Origin: JAMZMI01 sp963848175
Lineage (GTDB): Bacteria > Bacteroidota > Bacteroidia > Cytophagales > Cyclobacteriaceae
Direction of reading: 5' to 3'
DNA length: 64,000 nucleotides
Assembly (NCBI GenBank): GCA_963848175.1
Contig: CAWKCO010000005.1
Coordinates: 186,001 to 250,000 of the forward strand
Both the position numbers and the translations under genes were made by a program. Position 1 is the stretch's first letter; each line of letters begins with the position of its first letter. Shown here piece after piece: positions 19,577 through 29,968 of this stretch. Under the pieces are notes generated by a model. That model was not told where the DNA came from, made no database searches, and saw only the letters and a list, made by a program, of their open reading frames with translations.

Positions 19577-19612
19577 AAAAAAAAACGCCATTCTTTTTGG
19601 GAATGGCGTTTT
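19577..19612 (-). terminator. attenuator terminator in the ilv leader
   Basis: On the minus strand the perfect 12-bp stem AAAACGCCATTC / GAATGGCGTTTT (arms 19601-19612 and 19582-19593, 7-nt loop) is followed by a U-run (19577-19585), just before ilvE. Its first arm can instead pair over 10 positions (one G-U) with AATGGTGTTT at 19633-19642, which is the end of the leader peptide frame. A ribosome that completes the leader would cover that segment and let the terminator form. A ribosome stalled on the Ile/Val codons would leave it free as an antiterminator. Confidence 0.85.
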
Positions 19613-19628
19613 GTATATTCTTAAAATA

Positions 19629-19712
19629 TTATAAACACCATTGACCTGAGACGCTGACCACAACGACTAGGATAATTGATGTTAGGACAATATTTGATGC
19701 AATTCTTTTCAT
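19629..19712 (-). CDS. ilv operon leader peptide (27 aa)
   Basis: ATG at 19712, stop TAA at 19629-19631. The 27 codons include four Ile, six Val and three Leu. The core IILVVVV (residues 13-19) is followed by SV, and an earlier INIVL-like cluster lies at residues 8-10. The start is Met-Lys-Arg, and the peptide ends Gln-Trp-Cys-Leu. It lies between a TAnnTTTG-type promoter element and a terminator before ilvE. This is the arrangement of classical ribosome-mediated attenuation leaders such as enterobacterial ilvL, although this peptide is not a sequence match to them. The function is inferred from composition, position and pairing. Confidence 0.82.
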   Translation of the reverse strand: MKRIASNIVLTSIILVVVVSVSGQWCL

Positions 19713-19720
19713 TTATGACT

Positions 19721-19728
19721 CAAAGCTA
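19721..19728 (-). promoter_or_regulatory. -7 promoter element of the ilv operon
   Basis: The minus strand reads TAGCTTTG, an exact match to the Bacteroidota -7 consensus TAnnTTTG, ending 8 bp before the leader peptide ATG. Transcription would start only a few bases before that ATG, giving an almost leaderless leader peptide. No clear -33 TTG was found at the usual spacing. Confidence 0.5.
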
Positions 19729-19845
19729 AATACATCCTGCTTATTAGAGAATAAGTGTGGACGAAATAATAATCTGTTTTCAGAACTTTTGACTCTATAA
19801 ATACAATTTCTAAATGGATTCTGTCTGAGGAATGTTTGAATTTGG

Positions 19846-20250
19846 CTATTTGGAGGTGATCTTTTTGTCTAATATTTCGGAGGCAAGCAATAAGCTCATG
19901 ATTCGTTCTGGGTCAATTTCTTGAGGTGAAAGAAATACTTTCGAACAGACAGATTTTCGTTTGCCTTGAGATAAGAAGTCCTCAGCCTCTAGTTTTGATC
20001 CATGGGTAAAACCCAATGCTACGCCTTCTTTAATTCCTGACCAGCCCACAGAACTTGGCCAAATGAAACAAATGTTTTTATTTAGGGCATAAAACGGAAC
20101 ATTGAAACTCAGTTTTTCTTTGCAATGAGGAAGTGTATCCAAAACGATAGCCCTTAGATTTTCTACAATGATTTTTTCTTTTTCCGAAAGGGATTCTAAA
20201 AAGCCTTCAATATTGGAGTAATGTACGTTTGGTTGATACTTGTTTTTCAT
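19846..20250 (-). CDS. DUF1801 domain protein
   Basis: 134 residues. The pattern EKEKIIVENLRAIVLDTLPH, EKLSFNVPFYALNKN and GVALGFTHGSKLE is that of the DUF1801/YdhG-like family, small alpha/beta proteins of unknown biochemical role that are common in Bacteroidota. It is complete. A 36-bp copy of its 5' end recurs at 32.4 kb, on the far side of the Rhs island. Confidence 0.8.
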   Translation of the reverse strand: MKNKYQPNVHYSNIEGFLESLSEKEKIIVENLRAIVLDTLPHCKEKLSFNVPFYALNKNICFIWPSSVGWSGIKEGVALGFTHGSKLEAEDFLSQGKRKSVCSKVFLSPQEIDPERIMSLLLASEILDKKITSK

Positions 20251-20251
20251 A
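20216..20251 (-). repeat. 36-bp repeat, copy at the left edge of the Rhs island
   Basis: Covers the first codons of the DUF1801 gene (MKNKYQPNVHYS). It matches 32377-32412 in the same orientation with 3 mismatches in 36. Confidence 0.7.
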
Positions 20252-20593
20252 CAGGAATATAACTTGCTCGCAAATGGGAATTCTTAACTGCTCAACTGGA
20301 GAGTGTTCAATAATTTAGCTGAGCCTCACTTAAAAACAAAAAAAATAGGATTTTAAGTGGTGCATTACTACAGAAATGTCACAGTGGCTAGAGTTTTTAT
20401 TAGCCGAATCATTTGGGTTTCTTTCATTTCTGTAATGGAAAATAGCACTCCCAACAAATCGATGATGCAGTTGTGAATGATGGGCCTAATCTCTCCAGAA
20501 ATATTTTTCTGAAAGAATTCAAAATATTTTTTTTCGCCTATTGTTAAATTGAAATAAACGAATAATTTTTGCATCAAAAAAAACTGTTCGTTT
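20251..20593. promoter_or_regulatory. intergenic region with two inverted repeats
   Basis: 343 bp without a supported gene. A 9-bp inverted repeat CACTTAAAA / TTTTAAGTG lies at 20327-20335 and 20351-20359. A second perfect 9-bp repeat, ATAAACGAA / TTCGTTTAT (20554-20562 and 20587-20595), ends within the ATG of the next gene and could mask its start codon. Roles are inferred. Confidence 0.4.
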
Positions 20594-21361
20594 ATGAAAA
20601 TCACTCCGTTTTTCCTTGCCTCAATATTGAGTATATTCTTGCATATTGATCTTATTGCACAAGTTGAAATTCCTGACAATCAAACTATCAAAATTGGGAA
20701 CAAAAACGTTAATGTTTATATCAGTAAAACCAGTAAATACGGTCAGGCAGCTGGTTTCAATTTTAATCCTAATAATTCTTCAGAAGGCTTCATTTTAGAA
20801 AATGGCATCTCAGAAAGTGGGGGATTCTACGTGGATGGAGACTATGCGGTGATTTGGAGTCCTGGTGATCAAAATAGATTACTGCGGGTTTATGATGAAG
20901 ATGCAATGGGGGGATCCAATTACGAAAAGGCCTATATTGATGCTAATGGTTTTTATTATCAAGTAAGCGATGGTAGACAAAAAAAAGAGATTGTTCAAAT
21001 AGCCAATTCGGTAGATAAATTCAAGGCAATAAGAGGGGTTGAATATTCTTATGTGAGCCCCTTTGATGAAAATACTAGTGATGGAAAAGATGAGTCTAAG
21101 ATCAAGGAAAAGAAATATATAGGTTTTATAGCTCAAGAGGTAGAGCAAGTCGTCCCTGAAGCAGTCGATACTGACGAGTATGGAAATAAGTTTGTCAGTT
21201 ACCTCACTTTTATTCCAATGTTGGTAGAAGTATGTAAATCACAGCAGGAACTGTTGGAGGTTCAAGAAAAAAAACTTAGCCTACAAGATGAGGCCATTCA
21301 GTCTCTGCTTTCTGAACTTACCTTGCTCAAGGAAGAAGTATCTAAAATCAAACGCAAGTAA
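20594..21361 (+). CDS. secreted protein with S74 (endosialidase-chaperone type) C-terminal domain
   Basis: 255 residues with a signal peptide ending LIAQ. The C-terminal half shows the intramolecular chaperone pattern: DGRQKKEI, KFKAIRGVEYSY, KYIGFIAQEVEQVVPEAV and YLTFIPMLVEV, ending in a coiled-coil (QEKKLSLQDEAIQSLLSEL). Such domains trimerise and self-cleave at the end of tail fibres and surface adhesins. In Bacteroidota they are often found beside T9SS/RHS loci. It stands directly upstream of the T9SS stub and the rhs gene, so it may be part of the same surface system. Confidence 0.8.
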   Translation: MKITPFFLASILSIFLHIDLIAQVEIPDNQTIKIGNKNVNVYISKTSKYGQAAGFNFNPNNSSEGFILENGISESGGFYVDGDYAVIWSPGDQNRLLRVYDEDAMGGSNYEKAYIDANGFYYQVSDGRQKKEIVQIANSVDKFKAIRGVEYSYVSPFDENTSDGKDESKIKEKKYIGFIAQEVEQVVPEAVDTDEYGNKFVSYLTFIPMLVEVCKSQQELLEVQEKKLSLQDEAIQSLLSELTLLKEEVSKIKRK

Positions 21362-21385
21362 AAAGTCCAGCATGCTCTCCTTGTT

Positions 21386-21820
21386 ATGAAAAGATTTGAA
21401 CTCAGAATCATCCTGTTAATTGCTATTATGTTTCTTTGTAGAATAGATAGTATGGCGCAAGCTATCCGATATACCTACGATGACACAGGCAATCGTATTT
21501 TGCGCACTATTGTGTTGTCTTCGGCAAGAGAGGCCTCTAGTGTGGCTGATACAATTCCAGATGTGATAGCGGACACGAAGTTTCTTATTTATCCAAACCC
21601 AACCCGTGGATCAATCCAGATTGAGATAGACAATGCCTCTTCTAGTCAACCTTCCCAGATGATGGTAAGTGTTTATTCCACCTCTGGGGTAATATTGCAG
21701 AAGATGGCATTGACTAATAACTCCAGCAAAATCGACCTATCTAAGCAACCCAACGGAGTGTATCTTCTCAAGATAGAAGGTAATAAAGAATCTACCTCGT
21801 ATAGAATTATTAAAGAATAG
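21386..21820 (+). CDS. small secreted protein with T9SS type A sorting domain
   Basis: 144 residues with a signal peptide ending SMAQ, then a short RHS-like IRYTYDDTGNRILR. From about residue 66 there is a type A T9SS C-terminal domain (FLIYPNPTRGSIQIEI, VYSTSGVILQKM, LSKQPNGVYLLKI, YRIIKE). The cargo part is only about 40 residues, so this is a sorting-domain stub rather than an enzyme. It lies 20 bp before the rhs gene and may act with it. It is evidence for a type IX secretion system in this organism. Confidence 0.85.
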   Translation: MKRFELRIILLIAIMFLCRIDSMAQAIRYTYDDTGNRILRTIVLSSAREASSVADTIPDVIADTKFLIYPNPTRGSIQIEIDNASSSQPSQMMVSVYSTSGVILQKMALTNNSSKIDLSKQPNGVYLLKIEGNKESTSYRIIKE

Positions 21821-21839
21821 TTTTTAAGAACTAAAAAAG

Positions 21840-24800
21840 ATGAAAAGACATCTATCATTGCGAATAGTGTTGACGATTTGCCTGTGCCTTTCGTTACAGT
21901 TACTTTTTTCTCAATCCAATTCTATTAACCTGAATGGGGTAATAAGTGGAAACCGTCAGTATGAAGCCACCCAAAAGATTACACTTTCTCCGGGATTTAA
22001 ATACTCCCAAGAATCAGGGAGTAATTTTGAAGCAAGAATCGTGCAGCCTGATGGTGGATCATATACGTTTACAGAACCTACTCAAAGCTCCACTCTTCCC
22101 ATAAACACATCCTATCCTGTTGGGACAACTCCTGTTATACAGGATGTAAGTTCTACAGGCGCAGGTACTTATAATATTCCTATAAAGGTTAGCCCTGGAG
22201 TAGCTGGCATGGAACCTAATATATCCTTAGTATACAACAGCCAATCAGGAGAAGGGCTGTTAGGTTTGGGGTGGAATATCGCAGGTTTGTCATCAATTAC
22301 CCGAACTACGAGCAACTGGTATCATGAAGGATTCATCAATAACCTCCAATGGAACGCCAACGATCGGTTTGCTTTGGATGGGCAGAGACTTATTTCCGTA
22401 GGAACTTCCGAATACCGCACAGAAATAGAGAGCTTTTTGAAAATCACCTCTTATGGTACTGCTGGTGACCCCTCTTATTTTAAAGTGGAAACCAAGGACG
22501 GCAAAATTTTATATTATGGAAATACAGCTAATTCTCGGATTGAGGCACAGGCGCGTTCTCAGGCTTTGTCATGGAATCTGAATAGAATTGAAGATAGAAA
22601 TGGAAACTATATCACCATCAATTATTACGAAAATCACAGTACTGGTGAATCTTACCCACTAAATATCAATTATACAGGGACTTCTTCTATTTCTCCATTT
22701 AACACCATCGAATTTTCTTATCAGCCACGCACGATTCCCTTGGTCTCATATATTGCTGGTAGTAAGGTCACGACCAGTAATCTTTTGAAATATATTTATG
22801 TAAAGAGCGAAGGAACGACGGCTAGTAGGTATCAAATGTTTTATAATCAAACAACCTCCAGGCTTACTGAGATTGTGGAGAATGGTAATAGTCTGGCTAA
22901 ACTCAACTCTACAATGGTCAATTGGGGATCAACTAATTCAGGATTGATTCAGACGACTGGATTTAATGATAGTCAATTGTCGGGAAGGTACTACGGTGAC
23001 TTTAATGGAGATGGAAGAACGGACTTAGTTATGATAAAGTCATCAACTTGGTATCGGTATCTTGCCAACTCTTCTGGTAATTTGATCCTGCAAACATCAG
23101 GAGCAATGCCTACTAATTACAATACATCTGCTCCTCATAATCAGGCCTATCCTGGTGATTATAATGGAGATGGAAAGATGGATTTACTCGTATTTCGTTT
23201 AGAGAGCGGAGATTATAGTATTTCTTTCTTGTTATCGACATCAACTGGATTTACTACTTATAATTATGAAACTTTTCCTTTTATAAGTCTCATCTTCTAC
23301 CTATTACACTGGAGATTTTAATGGGGACGGAAAAGAGGATTTGATGATAAAACCAGCAGAAGGAACAGTTATTGGAGCTAATTGCCTCATATTTGGATTC
23401 AATTTTGAGCAGCTTACCATTTCAGTTTTAGGCCAATCGACAATTACTTGGGGAACAAGGCGCATATGCCACCGTCAAAGAAGTCCCATTAGATATAAAC
23501 GGTAATGGGAAAACTGACTTAATGGTATTGGACAGTTCAGGATGTCGATTTTACGAACTTACTGATAATGGTTTCACAATGGGACTATTGTTTTCATCAT
23601 CATATCCTACTATTAATAATGTTAATCTTTTTGGTGACTTTAACGGAGATGGAAAAACAGATATTTTTTCATTTGACTCAAATAATAATTGGAAAGTAAG
23701 TACCTCGACTGGTACAAGTTTGATCCAGGCAACTAACACAGTACTGAGTGGATTTAACCCTATAGTCTGGATTATAATACTTTTTACACCCGAGATATGA
23801 ATGGGGATGGGCTCAGTGACTTGGTAGTGGTTGGTCGCGGAACGAATACTTCGAATCCTCTGAAGATTTATATCGGCTGGAACAATGGGCAAACATTTAA
23901 TTTACAAACCTATACTCCGAGTTCTGCACTTGGGGTAAGTGATTTTTTTAACACCTTTGGAGACTTCAACGGTGATGGTACGGTAGATTACTACTACAAC
24001 AATGGTTCTTCGGGGTTTATGCACACCTTTTATAGGGGTCGTAATCAGTACTTTGTGGCTTCTGTAAGAAATGGTTTAGGAGTAAATATGGGGTTTACGT
24101 ATAAACCATTGAGTGATGCGAGTGTATATACTCGGGGTAATAATGCTACATACCCTGTGATGACCTTCCAGGGAGCGTTGTACGTGGCAGCTACTGCATG
24201 GAGTGACAATATAGATAACACCGCTTCTACTACTAGTTACACCTATCAATACGGCTCGCATTCACCGAAAGGGAAAAGGCTTTTTGGGGTTTCAATCCGT
24301 TACAGCTTCCAACCCTGACCAAAACATTAAAACGGTGGATAATTATGAATATAACTCCACTTACTTTAATGTGTACTTGACGTCTCGCAATGTCTCTACC
24401 TACGATAATTTTCCTGTTTCGAAGTATTGCCAATACTTACTCTATGTACACATACGGAAATAAAAGAATATTTCCGTATGTCAGCTATTCAGTTGCTACA
24501 GATTACCTGACAAATACTGTTAAATTGACTTCATCCACCACAGATAGTAATGGAAACCCCTCTGTGGTCACAGAAACATTTAATGATGGTTCATACAATA
24601 GGATCAATTATTCAAATTATACAAACGCGGGCTCATGGATGGCGGCAAGGCCACTAAATATGACGGTCACTCGGAAGCATTATGATGACGCATCCACTTT
24701 TTCACTATCCACTGCCTATACCTACAATAGCACAACGGGAAAGGTATTGACCGAAGCTACCGGGCCGCTCACTTCTACCTACCAGTACAATGGCAATGGA

Positions 24801-27800
24801 ACGGTGAGCCAGGTGACTCTCTCGGATGGCTCTTCCAGCCGAACCACGCGATTTGAATATGACAGCAAAGGGCGATTTGCTACCAAAGTATATAATGCCC
24901 AAAATCACCTCACGCAGCGCACATTTGATAGTGCTACGGGAAATGTGCTGACGGAAACAGCACCGAATAATCAGGTAACCAGTTATACTTATGATAATTT
25001 TGGCAGACCTACTACTACATCCTACCCTACTGGGCAGTCTGTCTCTACCAGCTATCAATGGGCTACAGGTTCAAGACCGAAAAATGCAGTTTATTATACA
25101 TTGACCACCAGTTCTGGACTACCTTCTGTTAAGGAATACTTAGACGCTTTCGGACGGGTATTGCGAACAGAAGAGAGTGGGGCTAGCGGAGGTAAGGCGA
25201 CAATGTACCAGCAGTGTTTACAATGCCCGTGGGCAGATGGTCCAACAAAGCTACCCCTACTATACAGGAGATCAGGCTTATGCCAGAGAATTTAGCTATG
25301 ATCCTTTCGGGCGACTTGCTGTGAATGCCGGGCCTACGGATGTAGTTTCGTACGGTTACTTAGGGAAAACTACCCAAACCACAAAGGGAGAGCAGTTTTC
25401 GTCTGAAACCGTGATGTCTCAAGGCAATCTGATTTCGGCCACGGATAACGGAGGTTCGATTACTTACAATTACAAAAGCATGGGAAAGCCGAGCACCATC
25501 ACTACCAATGGAGCCATCGTGGGGCATGACTTATGATAGCTATGGACGACAGACTGGTCTTAACGACCCTAATGCTGGCCTGACCACTTACCAATACAAT
25601 GGCTTTGGAGAGCTCACTTCACAAACAGATGCTCGCGGCAATACCTATACCATGAGTTACGATCTACTGGGTAGGGTCACTACTGAAAGTGGTCCAGATG
25701 GAACCATTACTAAATACCTACGATCCTTCCGGAAATCCAGGATTGCTAAGCAATGTGACTTACTCTGGCGGAAGTGAAGCATATACCTACGATACGTATG
25801 GACGACTCACGAGCACGTCCAAGACCATTGAAGGGTCTGCTTACGTCACTAGTTACGCTTATGATGCACAAAGTCGCATGTCTGCTCTTACTTATCCATC
25901 TGGTTTTAAGGTGAATTACCTATATGATGATATGGGATATCTATCTCAGGTGAAGCGAGATGATACTGATGCCAATATTTGGAGGGCTGATACGCGTAAT
26001 GCTTATGGTCAATATACTGATTGTCAAAGCGGCAATGGTAGTGATACTTATAAAACCTATACTAAATTTGGTGTATTAAAGACAATTCAGACACAGGTCG
26101 ATCAGTATTAGCGCAAGACTTGATCTATGATTTCGACCCTGTTACAGGTAACTTGCTAAGCAGAACAGATAACTCTGCGTAATCTTTCTGAAAACTTTAC
26201 TTATGACAACCTCAACAGACTGACTGGAATAAGTGGCCCGAGTGTTGGTGAATACTGGCTATAGTGCCTCGGGCAACATTACTTCAAAAACGAATGTTGG
26301 CTTGTACACCTACGGCACAAAACCTCATGCTGTGACAGCAGGTGAGTAATCCGCAGAATCTAATCCCTTCTGGAGACCAAAACATCACCTATACATCGTT
26401 TGATAAAACGGATCAGATCACTGAGGGCAATCTGAGGATGAAGTTTACTTACGGTCAAGACCGCCAGCGTACCATGTATCGAAACTTTACCAGAGCGAGA
26501 TTTTGCAGAAGACCACCTACTATGTAGGCAACTATGAGAAGGAAGTAAGCGGCAACAATACCCGACAGCTGCACTACATCGCAGGGGGCGATGGTCTTGC
26601 TGCCATTTATGAAGATCAAGAATGGTACTGGAAGCATGTATTACGTGCATACCGACCATTTAGGATCTTATGATGTGATTACAAATCAAGGTGGTGAAGT
26701 GGTAGCAAAACTACAGCTTTGATGCATGGGGAAGAAGGCGGAACGCTTCGAATTGGAGCTATAGCAGTGTACCTACCAGCTACTTGTTTAATAGAGGATA
26801 TACAGGGCACGAGCACTTAGACCAGTTTGGTCTGATCAATATGAACGGCCGCATGTACGATCCTCTGCTTGGGAAGGATGCTTGCGCCAGATAATTTTGT
26901 ACAAGCTCCAGGCTTTACTCAGAGTTTTAATCGGTATTCGTATGCCCTGGAATAATCCTCTCATTTATACCGATCCCACAGGGGAGGTTGTTTGGTTCAT
27001 TCCAGTAATAATTGGAGCAGCGATCGGTGGATTTTCTGGATGGCAGGTTGGGAAGGCGGCAGGAGCTGAAGGTTGGGAAATGGTTGCATATATTGGAGGT
27101 GGAGCAGCTATTGGAGGTCTTTCTGGGGGTGCGGCGGCAGGAATTAGCGCGGCAGGAGGAGGTGCAATGGCTGCAGGAGCAGGAGCGGGAGCTGTTGGAG
27201 GAGCGGGATTTAGTGGTCTTTCAACAGGATGGGACAGTGAAGCCATGATCCAAGGTGCCGTATTTGGAGCTGCTGCGGGTCTTGTTGGAGGAGGGGTTGG
27301 TTCATCAATCGGCGGAGGTTGGGGAGCGCTAGCTGGAGGTGCTTCAGCAAATCTTACAGGTCAATTGTTATATAATGGTGGTGATGTTGGTAATGTCAAT
27401 TGGGGATCAGTTGGTATAAATGGAGCAATGTCATTTGGCTTGTATCACAGCATGCAGTTTATGCAATATAGATCAATGGATGGTAAAATAGGTCCTATGG
27501 ATGTTACATATCGGCAATATTCTAAAATCAATGCTGCATATCAACGATCTAGATTTTGGCATAAAGAACAGGGTGTAATTCTCAATAAAAATGGTTCGGC
27601 CAAATTCGCTCCAAGAGGTGATCGTCATAAATACGATGTGACATTAAAAATGAATCCAAGGAATGGCGATTATGGAACAGCTCACACACATTGGGCAAAA
27701 GATGGTGCGGATATCGGTGGAGGCTTAACTGCTGTTGGGGGATATCATTCCCCCCACGATCTAACAAGCCTCCCTGGTTACTCTTTGGTAGTAGGAAGAA

Positions 27801-27892
27801 CTTCTTCAACTTCTTCAATTGGAATTGGCAATTATAACTATATCAAGCCAGATCCATTTTTGAGATTTTTTATGTTCCCGTGGACTAAGTGA
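21840..27892 (+). pseudogene. large SpvB/FG-GAP/RHS-repeat polymorphic toxin, multiply frameshifted
   Basis: Signal peptide (LLFSQS), then a stack-type segment (YEATQKITLSPGF) and an SpvB-like domain (GTYNIPIKVSPGVAGMEP, LGLGWNIAGLSSITR). Seven FG-GAP/VCBS repeats follow (GDFNGDGRTD, GDYNGDGKMD and so on, 22.99-24.0 kb), then RHS/YD repeats and the core end MYDPLLGRMLAPDNF...NNPLIYTDPTGE. The C-terminal tip (about 27.0-27.89 kb) has a Gly/Ala-rich linker and ends with AHTHW and HSPHDLTSLPGYSLVV, resembling DUF4329-type tips. About 17 single-base breaks lie between 23.3 and 26.95 kb (for example 23.30, 23.46, 23.76, 24.29, 24.42, 25.2, 25.52, 25.71, 26.10, 26.34, 26.87, 26.95). Most are +1 and the residues between them are intact, so it may be a whole gene of about 2000 codons misread by sequence error. 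Confidence 0.85.
26385..27010 (+). repeat. Rhs core-end repeat, copy 1
   Basis: Encodes the terminal RHS core from FDKT through TYGQDRQRT and the MYDPLLG motif to DPTGE. It is strongly similar to 28505-29130 but carries several single-base breaks that copy 2 lacks. Confidence 0.85.
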
Positions 27893-27900
27893 TTCAAGTG

Positions 27901-28476
27901 ATGAAAAAGAAAATTATACCATATCTATTCTGTACATTTTTTCAATTTTACACTCAAGCTCAATTAATTGATAAAAATGACACCTTACATCTTAATTATT
28001 CGATTGCAAGTGGAGAATTTGGAGTAAAAAATGAAGGATTAATGATTTATTTTAAAAATAACGAATTACATGCTATGAGTATAAAATACAATAGCACTTT
28101 CACTGATTTTGCAATAGACGCAATAACGGATTTTTATAAAAATGAAGGTAGTGATCCAAGCATTTTCTATTTAAACTGGGATTCTCATATAAAACAACGT
28201 GATTCATTATATACAAGTACGATAATTAATTTTTATAAAAAAAACATGGAGAATTATACTATTGTAAAAAACGAATGGATTTTAAGTAATGAACAATGCG
28301 AGTATATTGCTAACATACTAAATGAAATAATGACAAAATCGATAGAAACTAATATTTTCAGTAATGCAAGTGAAGATTATGCTGTTATTAGTAAAAATAT
28401 TAGTTATGTTTTTATCGATAGAAGGGGAAATTGGAATAAGTATTTGGAAATTAAGAAAGTGTTAGAAATTGATTGA
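27901..28476 (+). CDS. candidate immunity protein 1
   Basis: 191 residues from the ATG at 27901, 8 bp after the stop of the Rhs tip. A signal peptide ends FYTQAQ, then LIDKNDTLHLNYSIASGEFG. AT-rich compared with the rhs core. No family recognised. The position directly after a toxin tip and the export signal suggest an exported immunity protein for the DUF4329-like tip. This is inference. Confidence 0.55.
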   Translation: MKKKIIPYLFCTFFQFYTQAQLIDKNDTLHLNYSIASGEFGVKNEGLMIYFKNNELHAMSIKYNSTFTDFAIDAITDFYKNEGSDPSIFYLNWDSHIKQRDSLYTSTIINFYKKNMENYTIVKNEWILSNEQCEYIANILNEIMTKSIETNIFSNASEDYAVISKNISYVFIDRRGNWNKYLEIKKVLEID

Positions 28477-29968
28477 GTTCAAGCCTACAATTCTATCCGA
28501 TTTGCTACCTACACACCGTTTGATAAAACTCAGCAGATTATAGATGGATGGGGTTATCAAAAAGTGCAGTTTACATACGGACAAGACCGCCAGCGTACTG
28601 TATCGAGATTTTTTGGGGGTAACATATTGCAGAAATATATTCATTATGTAGGCAATTATGAGAAAGAAGCGAGTTCTAGTGGTATTCGGCAGCTACATTA
28701 CATCGCAGGAGGCGATGGTCTGGCAGCTATTTATGAAATCAACAATGGAACTGGAAGCATGTATTATGTGCATAGCGACCATTTGGGATCTTATGATGCC
28801 ATCACCAATCAAAGCGGCACTGTGGTGCAAAACTACAGCTTTGATGCATGGGGTAGAAGGCGGAACGTTTCGGATTGGACTTATAGAAGTGTGCCCACCA
28901 GCTATTTGTTTAATGTAGGATATACAGGGCACGAGCATCTAGACCAATTTGGCTTAATCAATATGAATGGGCGCATGTACGACCCGCTCTTGGGAAGGAT
29001 GCTTGCACCAGACAATTTTGTACAAGCACCAGGATTTACGCAGAGTTATAATAGGTATTCGTATGCTTTTAATAATCCGCTTATTTACACGGATCCGAGT
29101 GGGGAGATTGTTTGGGTCCCAATTATTATTGATGCAATTATAGGAGCTTACACTGGAGGGTCTACTGCCAATGGAACATATAATCCAGGAGATTGGGATT
29201 ACCAATCTGGCAAAACTTGGGGTTACATTGGGGGTGGTGCATTAGTTGGAGGTCTTTCGGCAAGACTGGCATACAATGTTGCAACTTCTGGTATAGCATT
29301 TTCTAATACAGCTTCAATTGCAACAGGGTCGTTTACCAATAGTGTTGGAATGAACCTTGTTACAGGTGGTCAAACAGATATATCAATTGGTTTTGGCTTT
29401 GGTAGCTATAACTTTTCTAATGGCGAATTAGGTTATTTAGGCAAGAAAGGAAATAATACATTAGAAAATATAGGGTATGGGTTAGGAGCAATGGCAGACC
29501 TAGCCGATATCAATCAATTAATAAATAGTACTGATGCAACACTGTATACTCAAGATAGATATGCAGATGGAAGTAAGGACAATATATATATATCATAATG
29601 GCATTACAGCTAATGATTCAGGAGATATTTTAATGTCTTTTGGTCCTAATGACAATAAAACACCAAGCACTAATGTTGGTTTTGCTTTTAAAGTCAGACG
29701 GAGCACGACTGACTACCCTGTTCCTACAAATCTTTCCAAGTCGACTAGCCTTACAGTAAATAAACATAGTTTCGCTGTAACAAGAGGTTTAGGAAAAATT
29801 CTTCCTTATCAAGGTTGCAGTATTAACTGTGTAAATATGTCGTCCCTATCTCTTTGGTTAAATGGTATCCCAAATATCGGTATACACCCCTTCTTATTGC
29901 ATTATTCTGTTGTGGGGTATAACATGGGGGTTCGACCAGATTTATTTTCTTATTATTTCCAATACTGA
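28477..29968 (+). pseudogene. orphan Rhs C-terminal module (core end plus tip 2)
   Basis: Open reading begins at the codon after the immunity gene stop, without a start codon. It repeats the last 200 or so codons of the RHS core (QFTYGQDRQRT, HSDHLGSYDAIT, MYDPLLGRMLAPDNF, NNPLIYTDPSGE), then a new tip. One +1 break at about 29595 separates GSKDNIYI from the continuing SGDILMSFGPNDNK and INCVNMSS...IGIHPFLLHYSVVGYNMG. The Cys in INCVN and the His residues might form a papain-like site, but this is weak. It is a displaced C-terminal module that could replace tip 1 by recombination across the shared core. Confidence 0.75.
28505..29130 (+). repeat. Rhs core-end repeat, copy 2
   Basis: Near copy of 26385-27010, in one uninterrupted frame. 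The two diverge completely after the DP-T/S-GE motif, as expected for alternative Rhs tips on a common core. Confidence 0.85.

Noticed and set aside
20368..20679. Open frame of about 100 codons on the minus strand overlapping the S74 gene start
   Set aside because: Overlaps the signal peptide of a well-supported gene on the other strand; no motif, and Cys/Phe/Ile-rich composition typical of a shadow frame.
26965..27246. Pro/Ala-rich minus-strand frame
   Set aside because: Mirror image of the Gly/Ala-rich linker of the Rhs tip; not a real protein.
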